64,000 bases of DNA from Rhizobium gallicum bv. gallicum R602sp (GTDB taxonomy: Bacteria; Pseudomonadota; Alphaproteobacteria; Rhizobiales; Rhizobiaceae). The stretch covers positions 434,001 to 498,000 of the forward strand of contig NZ_CP006880.1 in the NCBI RefSeq assembly GCF_000816845.1, in the 5' to 3' direction. Below are positions 8,601 through 17,052 of this stretch, piece after piece. Positions within the stretch are counted from its first letter, which is position 1. Every line of letters starts with the position of its first letter. The translations under genes and the position numbers were made by a program. Under the pieces are notes generated by a model. It saw nothing but the letters and a program-made list of their open reading frames with translations, did not search any database and was not told the origin of the DNA.

Positions 8601-8753
8601 CGGCGCAACTTCCTCGTGATTGGCAGCAGCCTCCGATTGGTTGACGCAAGGCGCACGTCAGAGGCGTTGCAATTCAATTTTTACTTTTCCTTTGCAGCTT
8701 TTCTGGGCAATGAATACGGCAAACCACGCCGCCGCAATGCGGAGAGCCCTCGC

Positions 8754-9655
8754 TTGAACCTGAAACATCCGTTGCCGCCGCTCAATGCACTTCGTGCCTA
8801 CGATGCGCTCCCTGCGGCAGCCTGCGTGCCGCGGCCCAGGATCTTGGGGTGGTGCCGGGAGCGGTGAGGCAGCAGCTTCAAAGCCTTGAGGAGTATTTCG
8901 GCGCGGCTCTCTTTATCCGCAAGGGTGGCAGGGTGACCCTCAATGCCGCCGGATTACGTTTTGCCGATGCCGTTGGAATTGCGTTCGCGATCGTTTCCCG
9001 CGCGGCAGAGGAGATCCAACGACGGGACCGCAAGATGCGCCTTCGTCTTGGCGTACCCATGCCGATGGCCCTTTCCTGGCTGATGCCACGACTGCCGCGC
9101 ATCCATTCTGATCTCCGCGACCTGGAAATCGATGTAGTGCCAGTTGCCATTACCCGCACGCTCGCCGACGCGCCCGACCTCGACGCCATAATTGCCGGCG
9201 GCGAATATCGCCCTTTGCCTGACATCGCCGCGACCGCCTTCATGGTCGATGCGTTCGGCCCGGTTTCCAGCCCCACCGGACCTGCTCCATCCGGCACCGA
9301 TCTTGATGAGTGGCTCGCAAATGCCACGGCGCTGGTGGCTCGTGATGTTCCCTATCTCTGGGACGATTGGTTTCGAGAAAGCGGAACACGCCCGTCGCGT
9401 TTCCTGAAACGGGTTGAAATCGAGGACCTGACGCTGGCAATTGGTGCGGCGAAGGCTGGTCTGGGTGTGACGATAGCACCGCGGGCTTCCATCGAGATGG
9501 AACTCGCCGCCGGTGTGCTGACAGCACATTTTGGTTTTGCGATCCGACCGATCGGATTCAGGCTGTGCTGTCGCGCCGCAGATCGCAAGAGCCGGGCGCT
9601 CAGTCTCCTGGCGGATTGGCTGCGCCGGGAAGGCAAGGCGGCCGATCCGGCCTGA
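8754..9655 (+). pseudogene. LysR family regulator (GcvA-like), frameshifted in the HTH
   Basis: The C-terminal 270 codons (from about 8849) encode a normal LysR effector domain and the second half of the HTH (VPGAVRQQLQSLEEYFG). The first part (LNLKHPLPPLNALRAYDA, in another frame) is the normal N-terminus of this group. The frames change between about 8805 and 8835: SLRAAAQDLGV, which should follow AYDA-AARHG, is read only after losing one base. A TTG at 8754 with GGAG ten bases upstream is the probable original start. Either one base has been lost or the sequence has an error. The broken DsrE gene beside it makes real decay more likely. Confidence 0.7.
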
Positions 9656-9771
9656 ACAGGAAATCTGCCCAGTACCGCAGTATTATGTCCCTGTTGACTA
9701 TCCGCTTCGCACGATAGGGAACATCCGCAGAAACGCCGGCAGCGCGCCTGCGACCAGCGGAGAGAAAAGCC

Positions 9772-10935
9772 ATGATACAACAACACCAGGTTTCGCGGAT
9801 CGAATGGGTGGCGGACAGTTGCTGGCTGCTACAGGCTATCTCAGAAGAATTCTCCCGCACAAAGCCTTTCCAAGGTCTGACAATCGGCACTGCCATTCAT
9901 CTGGAACCCAAGACTGTCGCTCTTCTCATGACATTGCGAGCCGGCGGCGCCAACCTCGTGGCAACAGGCAATCTCAACAGCACCCAGCCTGCGACGGTGG
10001 AGTACCTCAAACGGCAGGGAATCGTTGTCATCGGCGAGCAGACCACAGACGCGAGGGCGCACCGAGACTTCATCGACACTCTGCTCGACCGCCAGCCGGA
10101 TTTGCTGCTCGACAATGGCGGCGCTCTTTTCGTCCGCGTCGCCGAGCGTCCCTACAAGAACTTGCTGGGCGGCACAGAGGAGACGACATCAGGGCGCCGG
10201 CGTCTCGCGCCCATGCCTGAGGTGATCGCGCTGCCGATCCTCGTCATCAACGACAGTCCGATCAAGCAGTTTGCCGAAAACCGACACGCGGTCGGCCAGT
10301 CGCTGTTTGAGAGCTATATGCGCTTCACCAACCGCTCGACCAATGGCAAGCGCGTGACCGTTTTCGGCTATGGTGCCTGCGGCAAGGGTACTGCCACCTG
10401 TTTCCGCAATGCCCATAGCAATGTCAGCGTGGTGGATGTCGATCCCGTCACTGCTCTTGAAGCGCATCTCGATGGCTTTTCGACGCCGCTGAGAAGCGAT
10501 GCCATCGCGTCAGCCGATGTGATCATCACCGTCACCGGCTTTGCCGATATCGTCACCGCTGCGGACTTGCCGCTGTTCAAGGATGGCGTCATTCTGTTCA
10601 ATGGCGGACATTTCCCATCCGAAATCGATGTCGAGGGCATCAAATCGGTGGCACCGCTGAAAGCGGTCGATACCTATGCCAACGATGGTATCGAAACATT
10701 GCTTCTGGGCGACGGCAGGAAGATCCATATTCTCGGCGGCGGGCATATGGCCAATCTCGCGGGGCCCCGGCCGCTCGGGAATTCGATCGAATCGATGGAT
10801 CTGGGCTTTGCCCTGCAGGCGCGCTGTCTCGAACGGGTGGCGGGCGGTAAGCTGGATCACACCTCTTGTGTGGTTCCGGTACCAGCTGACATCGATGCGC
10901 AAGTCGCCTCCGGCTACCTCGATCTCAATCGCTAA
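9772..10935 (+). CDS. Adenosylhomocysteinase-like protein (divergent SAHH)
   Basis: This 387-residue protein aligns along its length with S-adenosylhomocysteine hydrolase, an NAD-dependent enzyme that splits AdoHcy into adenosine and homocysteine. Recognisable landmarks are LLDNGGALF, EETTSGRRRL, PILVINDSPIKQFAENRHAV (with the Asn-Asp and Lys region), the NAD loop VTVFGYGACGKGTA near residue 200 (canonical GYGDVGKG), and LFNGGHFPSEID (canonical GHFDxEID). It is clearly shorter than canonical enzymes (430-470) and changes several residues of these motifs. It therefore probably works on a different nucleoside or thioether substrate, or is a diverged paralog. A GGAG stands eight or nine bases before the ATG. 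The gene stands alone between pseudogenes. Confidence 0.75.
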   Translation: MIQQHQVSRIEWVADSCWLLQAISEEFSRTKPFQGLTIGTAIHLEPKTVALLMTLRAGGANLVATGNLNSTQPATVEYLKRQGIVVIGEQTTDARAHRDFIDTLLDRQPDLLLDNGGALFVRVAERPYKNLLGGTEETTSGRRRLAPMPEVIALPILVINDSPIKQFAENRHAVGQSLFESYMRFTNRSTNGKRVTVFGYGACGKGTATCFRNAHSNVSVVDVDPVTALEAHLDGFSTPLRSDAIASADVIITVTGFADIVTAADLPLFKDGVILFNGGHFPSEIDVEGIKSVAPLKAVDTYANDGIETLLLGDGRKIHILGGGHMANLAGPRPLGNSIESMDLGFALQARCLERVAGGKLDHTSCVVPVPADIDAQVASGYLDLNR

Positions 10936-11032
10936 GAGAAAATGCGAAATGTTACAATATTCGGACCCCAGTTGCGGGCAAGGTGTCCAACTTGCTATCG
11001 CCGCGAGGCTCCTCGTTGGTTACATCCACACA

Positions 11033-11456
11033 TTATGAGGCGCAGGATATCTGACTATCCTGCGCCTTCCAGTCTAACGGAAAATGGACGGCTACCAGCT
11101 CGGATATTGCCAGCAGTCCCGGATGCGTCATGAGAATACCGAGGCCACGTAAGGGCGTTGACGCGCCGAACATGCCAACTGCATGAAGTATGCGTCCGAA
11201 CGCGAAGGTTCCGCCTATCCTCAAGACGATCCAGGATGCAGCGGCATCAGCCTCCACAAGTGCTCGGCCGATCAGGAACGACGGATATATTCCGTGAAAT
11301 TGCCTTGCGCCGGATCCGGCGGTGCAAGACAGGGTCGTGACTGCCGCCAACCCGATCTCCCAGCTTGACCCGGCGAACCGTGACGGCGACGGACAGCGTA
11401 ACAAGTGCCAAAGCAAACATTGCGACGAAGAACGAGGTAACGGGAAGCGTTGTCAT
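11033..11456 (-). pseudogene. MAPEG family membrane protein, pseudogene with two frameshifts
   Basis: Three frames read leftward reconstruct a bacterial MAPEG protein (glutathione-related small membrane protein, four helices). They are MTTLPVTSFFVAMFALALVT plus VRRVKLG and RRIRR, then QGNFTEYI, then PSFLIGRALVEADAAASWIV and GRILHAVGMFGASTPLRGLG. Each switch needs a one- or two-base indel near 11290 and 11270. The start ATG at 11456 keeps a GAGGATAAACG ribosome-binding site that overlaps the stop codon of an SDR relic just upstream, so the two once formed an operon. It is no longer able to make the full protein as sequenced. Confidence 0.72.
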
Positions 11457-11465
11457 CGTTTATCC

Positions 11466-11528
11466 TCAGCGCCCACCGTCAATGATGAAGCCACCGTCGG
11501 GCGCATGGGAATATCCTGTGAGAAACCG
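11466..11528 (-). pseudogene. C-terminal relic of a short-chain dehydrogenase (SDR)
   Basis: Immediately after the stop codon of the permease gene, and in the same direction, codons read FLTGYSHAPDGGFIIDGGR and then TGA. The ending (T)G-x-x-x-x-x-D-G-G-x-x-x-D-G-G-R is the typical C-terminus of SDR oxidoreductases. No more of the SDR gene is present, so a recombination joined the transporter operon to the last 20 codons of another operon. Confidence 0.55.
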
Positions 11529-12557
11529 CTATCTGATCTCGTCGATCGTGACCGATGCCTGACGAGGCGCCGAGCTTTTTCTGTTCAGCACGCCGAGCGC
11601 GATCGCAGCCCTTCTCTTTGCCCGGTAGCGGTTGAATTGCTGATCTGCCAGGACCCCGACCAAAATCACCGCTCCCATCACCGCGAAGTTGAGTGAGGAA
11701 GGTATGCCGAGAAGATTGACCAGGTTCTGCAACTCCTGAAGCAGTACCGCGCCCAACACGACGCCGATGATCGAGCCTTCTCCACCACGCAACGAGAAGC
11801 CGCCAAGGACGGCCGCAGCGATCGCGTAGAGTTCGTAGAAATTGCCATGCGACGAGGGCTGAACCGATCTGGTGAACATAGCGAAGTAAACCGCGGCAAC
11901 GGCGGTCAGCACAGCGCAGATAACATAAGCAGCGGTGATGACGAAACCGGTGCGGATGCCCGAGTAGCGTGCTGCATCTTCATTCTTGCCCACCGCCTGC
12001 AAATGCCTGCCAAAGACAGAGCGATGAAGCAGGAACCAGCAGACGATCCCGATGATGATCATGGCAAAGAAGGAGTGCGGAACTCCAAAAGACCGGCCAA
12101 TCGTCAACCATTCGAGCGCCGGATAATTCGCGCCGAATGGGAAGCCGGCGGTGGCTTCGCCCGTATAGCCGCGCGCGGCGCCGCGATAGATCAGCAAGCC
12201 ACACAGCGTCACCACGAAAGGTTGCATCCTGAGTTTGGTGATCAACAGTCCATGAGCCAGTCCCAAAAGCGTCCCGATGACTATGACGACAAGGATTGCC
12301 ACCGGCCATGGCACGCCGAACTTGCCCACCATGTCGACAAATATGACTCCGAGCAGTGCAATCATCGACCCGACCGATAGATCGATGCCACCCGTCATGA
12401 TGACAAAGCCCTGCCCGATCGCGAAGAGGCCGAACAGGCCGATGAGGTTGGCAGTATTGCCCAGATTGATCGGCGAGAGGAACAGCGGATTTCGTAAATA
12501 GACGACTGCTCCCACAACTATGATCAGGACTGCCAACCCGAAGTCTTTTTTGTGCAT
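11529..12557 (-). CDS. CUT2 sugar ABC transporter permease (RbsC-like)
   Basis: This 342-residue polytopic inner-membrane protein is a ribose-type permease. The N-terminal helix follows MHKKDFGLAVLIIVVGAVVY. The family signature QGFVIMTGGIDLSVGSMIAL lies near residues 50-68, and the late cytoplasmic loop AIAAAVLGGFSLRGGEGSI (about residues 245-263) is the ATPase-contact region. It is the last gene of the leftward operon epimerase, binding protein, ATPase, permease, and starts 11 bp after the ATPase stop. The C-terminal tail (KSSAPRQASVTIDEIR) is longer than usual and abuts an SDR relic, so the end may have been reshaped by the recombination. Confidence 0.92.
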   Translation of the reverse strand: MHKKDFGLAVLIIVVGAVVYLRNPLFLSPINLGNTANLIGLFGLFAIGQGFVIMTGGIDLSVGSMIALLGVIFVDMVGKFGVPWPVAILVVIVIGTLLGLAHGLLITKLRMQPFVVTLCGLLIYRGAARGYTGEATAGFPFGANYPALEWLTIGRSFGVPHSFFAMIIIGIVCWFLLHRSVFGRHLQAVGKNEDAARYSGIRTGFVITAAYVICAVLTAVAAVYFAMFTRSVQPSSHGNFYELYAIAAAVLGGFSLRGGEGSIIGVVLGAVLLQELQNLVNLLGIPSSLNFAVMGAVILVGVLADQQFNRYRAKRRAAIALGVLNRKSSAPRQASVTIDEIR

Positions 12558-12568
12558 CGGTCTCTTTC

Positions 12569-14083
12569 CTAATTTGCGCCGACAGCGAGCTTGAGCACAT
12601 TGTGTTCGGAGAACTCCGATCGCGACAGCGATCCGGCGATTTCTCCTTCCCGCAACACGACGATACGGTCCGACACGCCGATCACTTCTTCCATGTCGCT
12701 GGAGATCATCATGATCCCGACGCCTGCATCCGCCAAAGCGCGCATCAGCTTGTAGATCTCAACCTTGGAAGCGACATCGATGCCGCGGGTAGGCTCGTCA
12801 AAAATGATCATTGCCGGCCGCATCGAAAGCCATTTGCCCAGCACAACCTTTTGCTGATTCCCGCCGGAAAGTTCGGCTGTGTTGCGCATGACGTCGGTGG
12901 TCCTCATGCCGAGTTTTACACGCTGGTCTTCGGCGCGCGCCTTAACCAGGCTCTGCGAAACGAAGCCGTTGGACGACACTGAGCCCAGATCGGCGAGGCA
13001 AATATTCTCGCAGATCGCGCTTTCCAAGACGAGGCCGGTTCGTTTGCGGTCCTCCGGCACGAGATAGACGCCGGCTTCTATGGCGTCGCGCGGCCTGGCT
13101 GCCCTGAAAGGCTTGCCCGCCAGCATCACCTCGCCCTCGAGAATGGCGTCGATACCGAAAATGGCCTCGGCCAATTCCGTTCGTCCCGCACCCACCAGTC
13201 CGGCCACGCCCAGAATTTCCCCGTCGTAGACATCGAATTCGACCAAGGCCCCTGGCTTTGCGCGGATTCTGACGGCCCTCAGGGACAGGATAGGCTCGCC
13301 GGCAGGGCGAGCCGGCGGCGCATACAAGGAATTGAGGTCACGTCCGATCATCATCCGGATCATGGCGTCATGGTTTATTTCAGACCTGCCGAGTTCTCCG
13401 GCTGCCTTGCCGTCGCGCAAAGCGAAGACACGGTCGGCGCATTCCTCAATCTCGCTCAGACGATGCGATATGTAGATGACGGCGATGCCCTCGGCCTTAA
13501 GGTCGGCAATGACGCTCATCAGTGTTTTTGTTTCCGACAGGGTCAGCGACGACGTCGGTTCATCCATGATGATTATGCGCGCCTTGATGGAGAGCGCCTT
13601 GGCGATTTCGAGCAATTGCCGTTCGGCCAACGACAAGTCAGCGACTGGTGTGTCAGGCTTGAACGTGGCCCCGACCCGTCGCAGAAGCGGTTCGGCCGCG
13701 GCACGCATGCTCTTCACATCCAGCAACCCGAGCAAGCCCGCCCGTCTTTCGCGGCCCAAAAACATGTTGGCCGCCACATCGAGATTGTCGAAGACGTTGA
13801 GTTCCTGATGCACGAACGCGATCCCGGCGGCCTGGGACTCGGTGACCGAATACCGCTCGTATCGTACGCCATCGACAAGGATGTGGCCCGAACTGGGCTG
13901 GATGACACCGCCTAGGACCTTCATCAGGGTGGACTTGCCGGCGCCATTTTCTCCGATCAGGGCGAGCACTTCGCCGGCGATGACCGACATGGACACATTG
14001 GAGAGAGCCACCACGCCGGTATAGGCCTTTGAAATGTTCTCAAGCACCAGCAGGGGGCGTTTCTGATCCTCTTTAGTCGTCAT
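12569..14083 (-). CDS. CUT2 sugar ABC transporter ATP-binding protein (two NBDs)
   Basis: This 504-residue RbsA-type ATPase powers the adjacent permease. NBD1 shows GENGAGKST, signature LSLAERQLLEIAKAL and Walker B IIIMDEPTSSL. NBD2 shows [25 protein letters not shown] and [13 protein letters not shown], all normal. The start at 14083 (MTTKEDQKRPLLVLENISKA) places the first strand of NBD1 at the normal distance; the long open extension upstream is not conserved-looking and overlaps an intergenic hairpin. No strong Shine-Dalgarno precedes this ATG. The binding-protein gene lies 128 bp upstream, separated by that hairpin. Confidence 0.92.
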   Translation of the reverse strand: MTTKEDQKRPLLVLENISKAYTGVVALSNVSMSVIAGEVLALIGENGAGKSTLMKVLGGVIQPSSGHILVDGVRYERYSVTESQAAGIAFVHQELNVFDNLDVAANMFLGRERRAGLLGLLDVKSMRAAAEPLLRRVGATFKPDTPVADLSLAERQLLEIAKALSIKARIIIMDEPTSSLTLSETKTLMSVIADLKAEGIAVIYISHRLSEIEECADRVFALRDGKAAGELGRSEINHDAMIRMMIGRDLNSLYAPPARPAGEPILSLRAVRIRAKPGALVEFDVYDGEILGVAGLVGAGRTELAEAIFGIDAILEGEVMLAGKPFRAARPRDAIEAGVYLVPEDRKRTGLVLESAICENICLADLGSVSSNGFVSQSLVKARAEDQRVKLGMRTTDVMRNTAELSGGNQQKVVLGKWLSMRPAMIIFDEPTRGIDVASKVEIYKLMRALADAGVGIMMISSDMEEVIGVSDRIVVLREGEIAGSLSRSEFSEHNVLKLAVGAN

Positions 14084-14159
14084 ATGTCGTGGCCATCTGA
14101 TTGTGCAGCAACAGCGATGGTTCGGCGTTGTGCGGATATACAAAGTAACAAGCGCACAC

Positions 14160-14185
14160 CGGGCCCGGCAAATGGCCCGAGCCCG
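14160..14185 (-). other. Intra-operon hairpin after the binding-protein gene
   Basis: CGGGCTCGG and CCGGGCCCG pair over 9 bp (one G-U) around an 8-base loop when read leftward. It lies 26 bp after the binding-protein stop and before the ATPase start. Such hairpins protect the upstream mRNA or act as partial terminators, keeping binding protein in excess. Confidence 0.5.
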
Positions 14186-14211
14186 ATGCGACCGCGTTGA
14201 CCGGGAGGAGT

Positions 14212-15159
14212 TTACCCGCCAATGCGCTCTTTGAGTTCCTTCTCGAAGGCATCGACATTGGATTTGGTGATGACCTTGGTCGGAACAATGATGAGGCCAT
14301 CCGCCGGAACACCCGACTTGTCGCCTTCGAGGTATTTTGCCATTAGGAGCATGCCCTGGTAACCCCACTGGTAGGGGTCCTGCACGACCGTTCCGGCGAA
14401 GCTGCCTTCGCGCACCGCACCCAGGGTGATCGGGTCCTCATCGAATGCGATGACCTTGATCGCGCCGAGCTTGCCCGCAGCCTGGAGGGCCTCGTAGATC
14501 TTGGGCGGGTTGTAGGAATAGAACCCGACCATACAGGTGATTTCCGGATTGGCGGCAAGCACGTCATCCACATTGGACCGGGCACGGGCGAAATCCACGT
14601 CATCTCCGCGCACGTCGACGAGCTCGATCCCCGATCCTTCCACAGCCTTGCGGAACCCTGCGATCCGTTCGATAGCGTTGTCGGCTCCAAGGAAGCCGAC
14701 GAACCCCATGCATTTTCCGCCCTTGGGCATCGCCGCGACGGCGATTTCGCCAGCCTGCACGCCTGCCAAGGTGTTGGAGGATCCCAGATACGCAATGCGC
14801 TTGCTAGCGGGCGCGTCACTGTCGGTGGTGAACAACGGTACCTGGGCTGCAACGCGGTTGAATGCATCGATGGAGTTCTTCGGGTCGGCCGAAGAGATCA
14901 TGATCGCATCCGTGCCGGCAGCGACAAGGTCATCCATCAGGGCGTTCTGCAGGGCAGCCGTTCCCTGCGCCGGATAGCGGAACTGCAGTTCGTAGCCCGG
15001 CAATTCCTCCTGGGCTTTCTTGACTCCGGCTTCGGAGAGCTTCCAGAAATCCGAAGCGGCATTCACGACGAAAGCCAACTGGGGCTTCTCCTGAGCGACA
15101 GCGGGGCCGGCCAGACAGGAAACAACCACGGCGATCGAGGCGGCAAGGTTCAGCTTCAT
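14212..15159 (-). CDS. CUT2 ABC transporter periplasmic sugar-binding protein
   Basis: This 315-residue type I periplasmic binding protein has a clear signal peptide (MKLNLAASIAVVVSCLAGPAVA, cleaved before QEKPQ). The first domain carries the sugar-contact stretch DFWKLSEAG and DAIMISSADPKNS; the second has VIAFDEDPITLGAVREGSFA, where such proteins close on the sugar. AGAATGGGAGGATAAACA gives an excellent ribosome-binding site. It follows the epimerase gene by 174 bp in the same direction and precedes the ATPase. A monosaccharide is the likely ligand; which one cannot be told. Confidence 0.92.
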   Translation of the reverse strand: MKLNLAASIAVVVSCLAGPAVAQEKPQLAFVVNAASDFWKLSEAGVKKAQEELPGYELQFRYPAQGTAALQNALMDDLVAAGTDAIMISSADPKNSIDAFNRVAAQVPLFTTDSDAPASKRIAYLGSSNTLAGVQAGEIAVAAMPKGGKCMGFVGFLGADNAIERIAGFRKAVEGSGIELVDVRGDDVDFARARSNVDDVLAANPEITCMVGFYSYNPPKIYEALQAAGKLGAIKVIAFDEDPITLGAVREGSFAGTVVQDPYQWGYQGMLLMAKYLEGDKSGVPADGLIIVPTKVITKSNVDAFEKELKERIGG

Positions 15160-15333
15160 TGTTTATCCTCCCATTCTAAGAGCATGGTCACGGCCATACT
15201 CCTCGGCGTTACTGAATGCCCCGAGGCAATCCATTGCCTGAGGGCGGCACATATCCTTTGCTTTCGTGGGCCCGGACGGTCGCATTCGGATCATCCCCGG
15301 AGCCAGCGTCGGATATTGCTTGCCGCGTGTGTC

Positions 15334-16308
15334 CTATCCCGGATACCAGACAAGACGCGGGTCATCGGGCGCTCGGGCATAGGCCCAGGCGCGCTGGATA
15401 AGGAGCTTGAGGTCGACGGCCGAACGCCAACCGAGCACCATGCGTGCCTTGGTATTGTCGAGCCAGTTGCTATGATAGGGCGTCGAAATCTCTACAACCG
15501 GCAGACCGTGCGAGGCGCTCAGTTGGGCCGCGACGGTGGCATAATCCACGGGGACATCCATAGCGACATTGAACAGTCCGCCATTGGCGACCGGATTGTC
15601 CAAGGCCAGGAGAATGGCGCTGACAAGATCGCTGACATGGATGAAATTGCGTTTGAGCGCAGCCCCCTTCGCATCGCGAAGCAATGGGACGGCGCCAGTA
15701 CCGGCATGCCGGGCGATTTCCTCTATCGTCAGGAATTCACCCCACGCCGGTCCGCCGAACTGATCTCGGAAGCTCAACGCATGCCGGAAATCATCCTTCT
15801 CCATGATCCAGGGCGCTCGAAGGCTACAGGCATTGATGCCGTATTGAATGCGGTACTGCTCGAGCATGATTTCCTCGATAACCTTGGTGAGTGCGTAACA
15901 GCCGGGATAGGCGCGGCGCGGGGAATTTTCGGTAATAGGGGCATCGTACGGATGGAAAATGTGGCCCACCGAGCAATCGCCGCCGATCAGGAGGAACTGC
16001 TTTGCCGTCTTCGAAGTACGGAAAGCCTCGAGCAGGTTGAAGATGCCCTTGACGCCCACGTCGATCGCCAGATCGGGCGATTCCTTGACCGCGGCCATAT
16101 GCAACACATGGGTCACGCCATCCAGGGCGGCACGGACTGCGTGCTGGTCCGACAGTGACCCCCGCACGATCTCGACCGCTGGATGGTCAATGACGCGGTT
16201 GTTGCAGAGCGCGCGCAGGGACCATCCGGAAAATTTTTCGTTGGCCAGAAATTCGGGCAGGAGATTCGCTCCCACCTTTCCCATTATTCCGGTCACCAGG
16301 AGTTTCAA
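15334..16308 (-). CDS. NAD(P)-dependent epimerase/dehydratase (extended SDR)
   Basis: This is a 324-residue extended short-chain dehydrogenase. The Rossmann glycine motif is VTGIMGKVG at residues 5-13, and the catalytic YxxxK is CYALTKVIEE at about residue 140. I chose the TTG start at 16308 because GGAGGG lies seven bases upstream and it puts the first beta strand (KLLVTG) at the very N-terminus. A longer frame starting at 16350 adds 14 residues but has no such site. It heads the operon with the CUT2 transporter at 11.5-15.2 kb. It therefore probably oxidises or epimerises the imported sugar, sugar acid or polyol derivative. Confidence 0.85.
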   Translation of the reverse strand: MKLLVTGIMGKVGANLLPEFLANEKFSGWSLRALCNNRVIDHPAVEIVRGSLSDQHAVRAALDGVTHVLHMAAVKESPDLAIDVGVKGIFNLLEAFRTSKTAKQFLLIGGDCSVGHIFHPYDAPITENSPRRAYPGCYALTKVIEEIMLEQYRIQYGINACSLRAPWIMEKDDFRHALSFRDQFGGPAWGEFLTIEEIARHAGTGAVPLLRDAKGAALKRNFIHVSDLVSAILLALDNPVANGGLFNVAMDVPVDYATVAAQLSASHGLPVVEISTPYHSNWLDNTKARMVLGWRSAVDLKLLIQRAWAYARAPDDPRLVWYPG

Positions 16309-17052
16309 CTCGCTTCCCTCCGTCCAATGCCCACTCTCGAATAGAGGCACAGCTCCCTCAGCCCTCCTAGGCGGTCGAGGCCGTTATGGCACCGAAACGC
16401 CATTCCAGGGACGGAGTGTCTAGCCCCTCGCCAATGGCCGCGGCAGCTATCCGATTTGCGTACCTTAAGGCAGTTCCATTTCGATCATCCGGCTCGACCA
16501 GGACATTCTGTCGAGGCACTCGCCAGAACTGTCTACCGCCCTGATCCTCCCGTCGCGGCATACACAGTAATGTACGAACCGAAGGCAACTCGAACCAATA
16601 TTATTGATCAGTATAGTTTTCGGCCCTGATCATATTAATGCTAATAACAGCACTTATTTGATGAAACCGTCAAGCAGGAATTTAACCAAGATGCGTCCCT
16701 CTTAGGGCCAGAGGCAAATGCAACGAGGCGCCGGTCGCCGCACGGCGGGAAGCGCGCTCCACGTCGATTCAAATCCGATGACGAGCCGAAACGGTCGACT
16801 ATGAGCGCGCTGAGACTTTGAGGAAGTGAGCAAGCGCTTGAGGCAATCCACGCCCTGACCGACGCATTGTTTCGATCGCGCCGGGAAAAGTCGTCGATCT
16901 GTGGGGACAAAGGTGCCGAAGGCCACCCTCGCAAAGTCATCGCGGAAATTCGCACCGACCTCGCGTGAGATCTTCATTCCAGGTGCCAAGGACTGAGTTT
17001 CACAAGCCGCTGGATGCTCAGCGGGCTGCAATCGAGTTCTGTATTCAAACGA
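16309..17052. other. Intergenic region upstream of epimerase operon
   Basis: This 740-bp stretch has no recognised gene. It contains an AT-rich segment around 16595-16660, probably the promoter region of the leftward operon, with the LacI-like palindrome at 16639-16652 and a repeated TGATCA (16613 and 16628 areas). A short leftward frame at 16367-16588 is noted but unsupported. Confidence 0.4.
16639..16652. promoter_or_regulatory. Candidate LacI-type operator TGCT-N6-AGCA
   Basis: TGCTAATAACAGCA has half sites TGCT/AGCA separated by 6 bp, the same geometry as the better palindrome at 18277-18292 next to the LacI gene. It lies 330 bp upstream of the epimerase start. It may let the LacI regulator at 17053-18126 control both transporter operons. 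Inference. Confidence 0.35.

Noticed and set aside
7991..8677. Minus-strand frame of 228 codons across the DsrE relic
   Set aside because: Only its middle (THLPPLDPLAQSIEDFQNRG) is real DsrE sequence; the rest is out-of-frame reading, so it is not a gene as such.
16367..16588. Minus-strand frame of 73 codons in the 740-bp intergenic region
   Set aside because: It is not on a known gene, but has no clear ribosome-binding site and no family I know. Kept out of the gene list.
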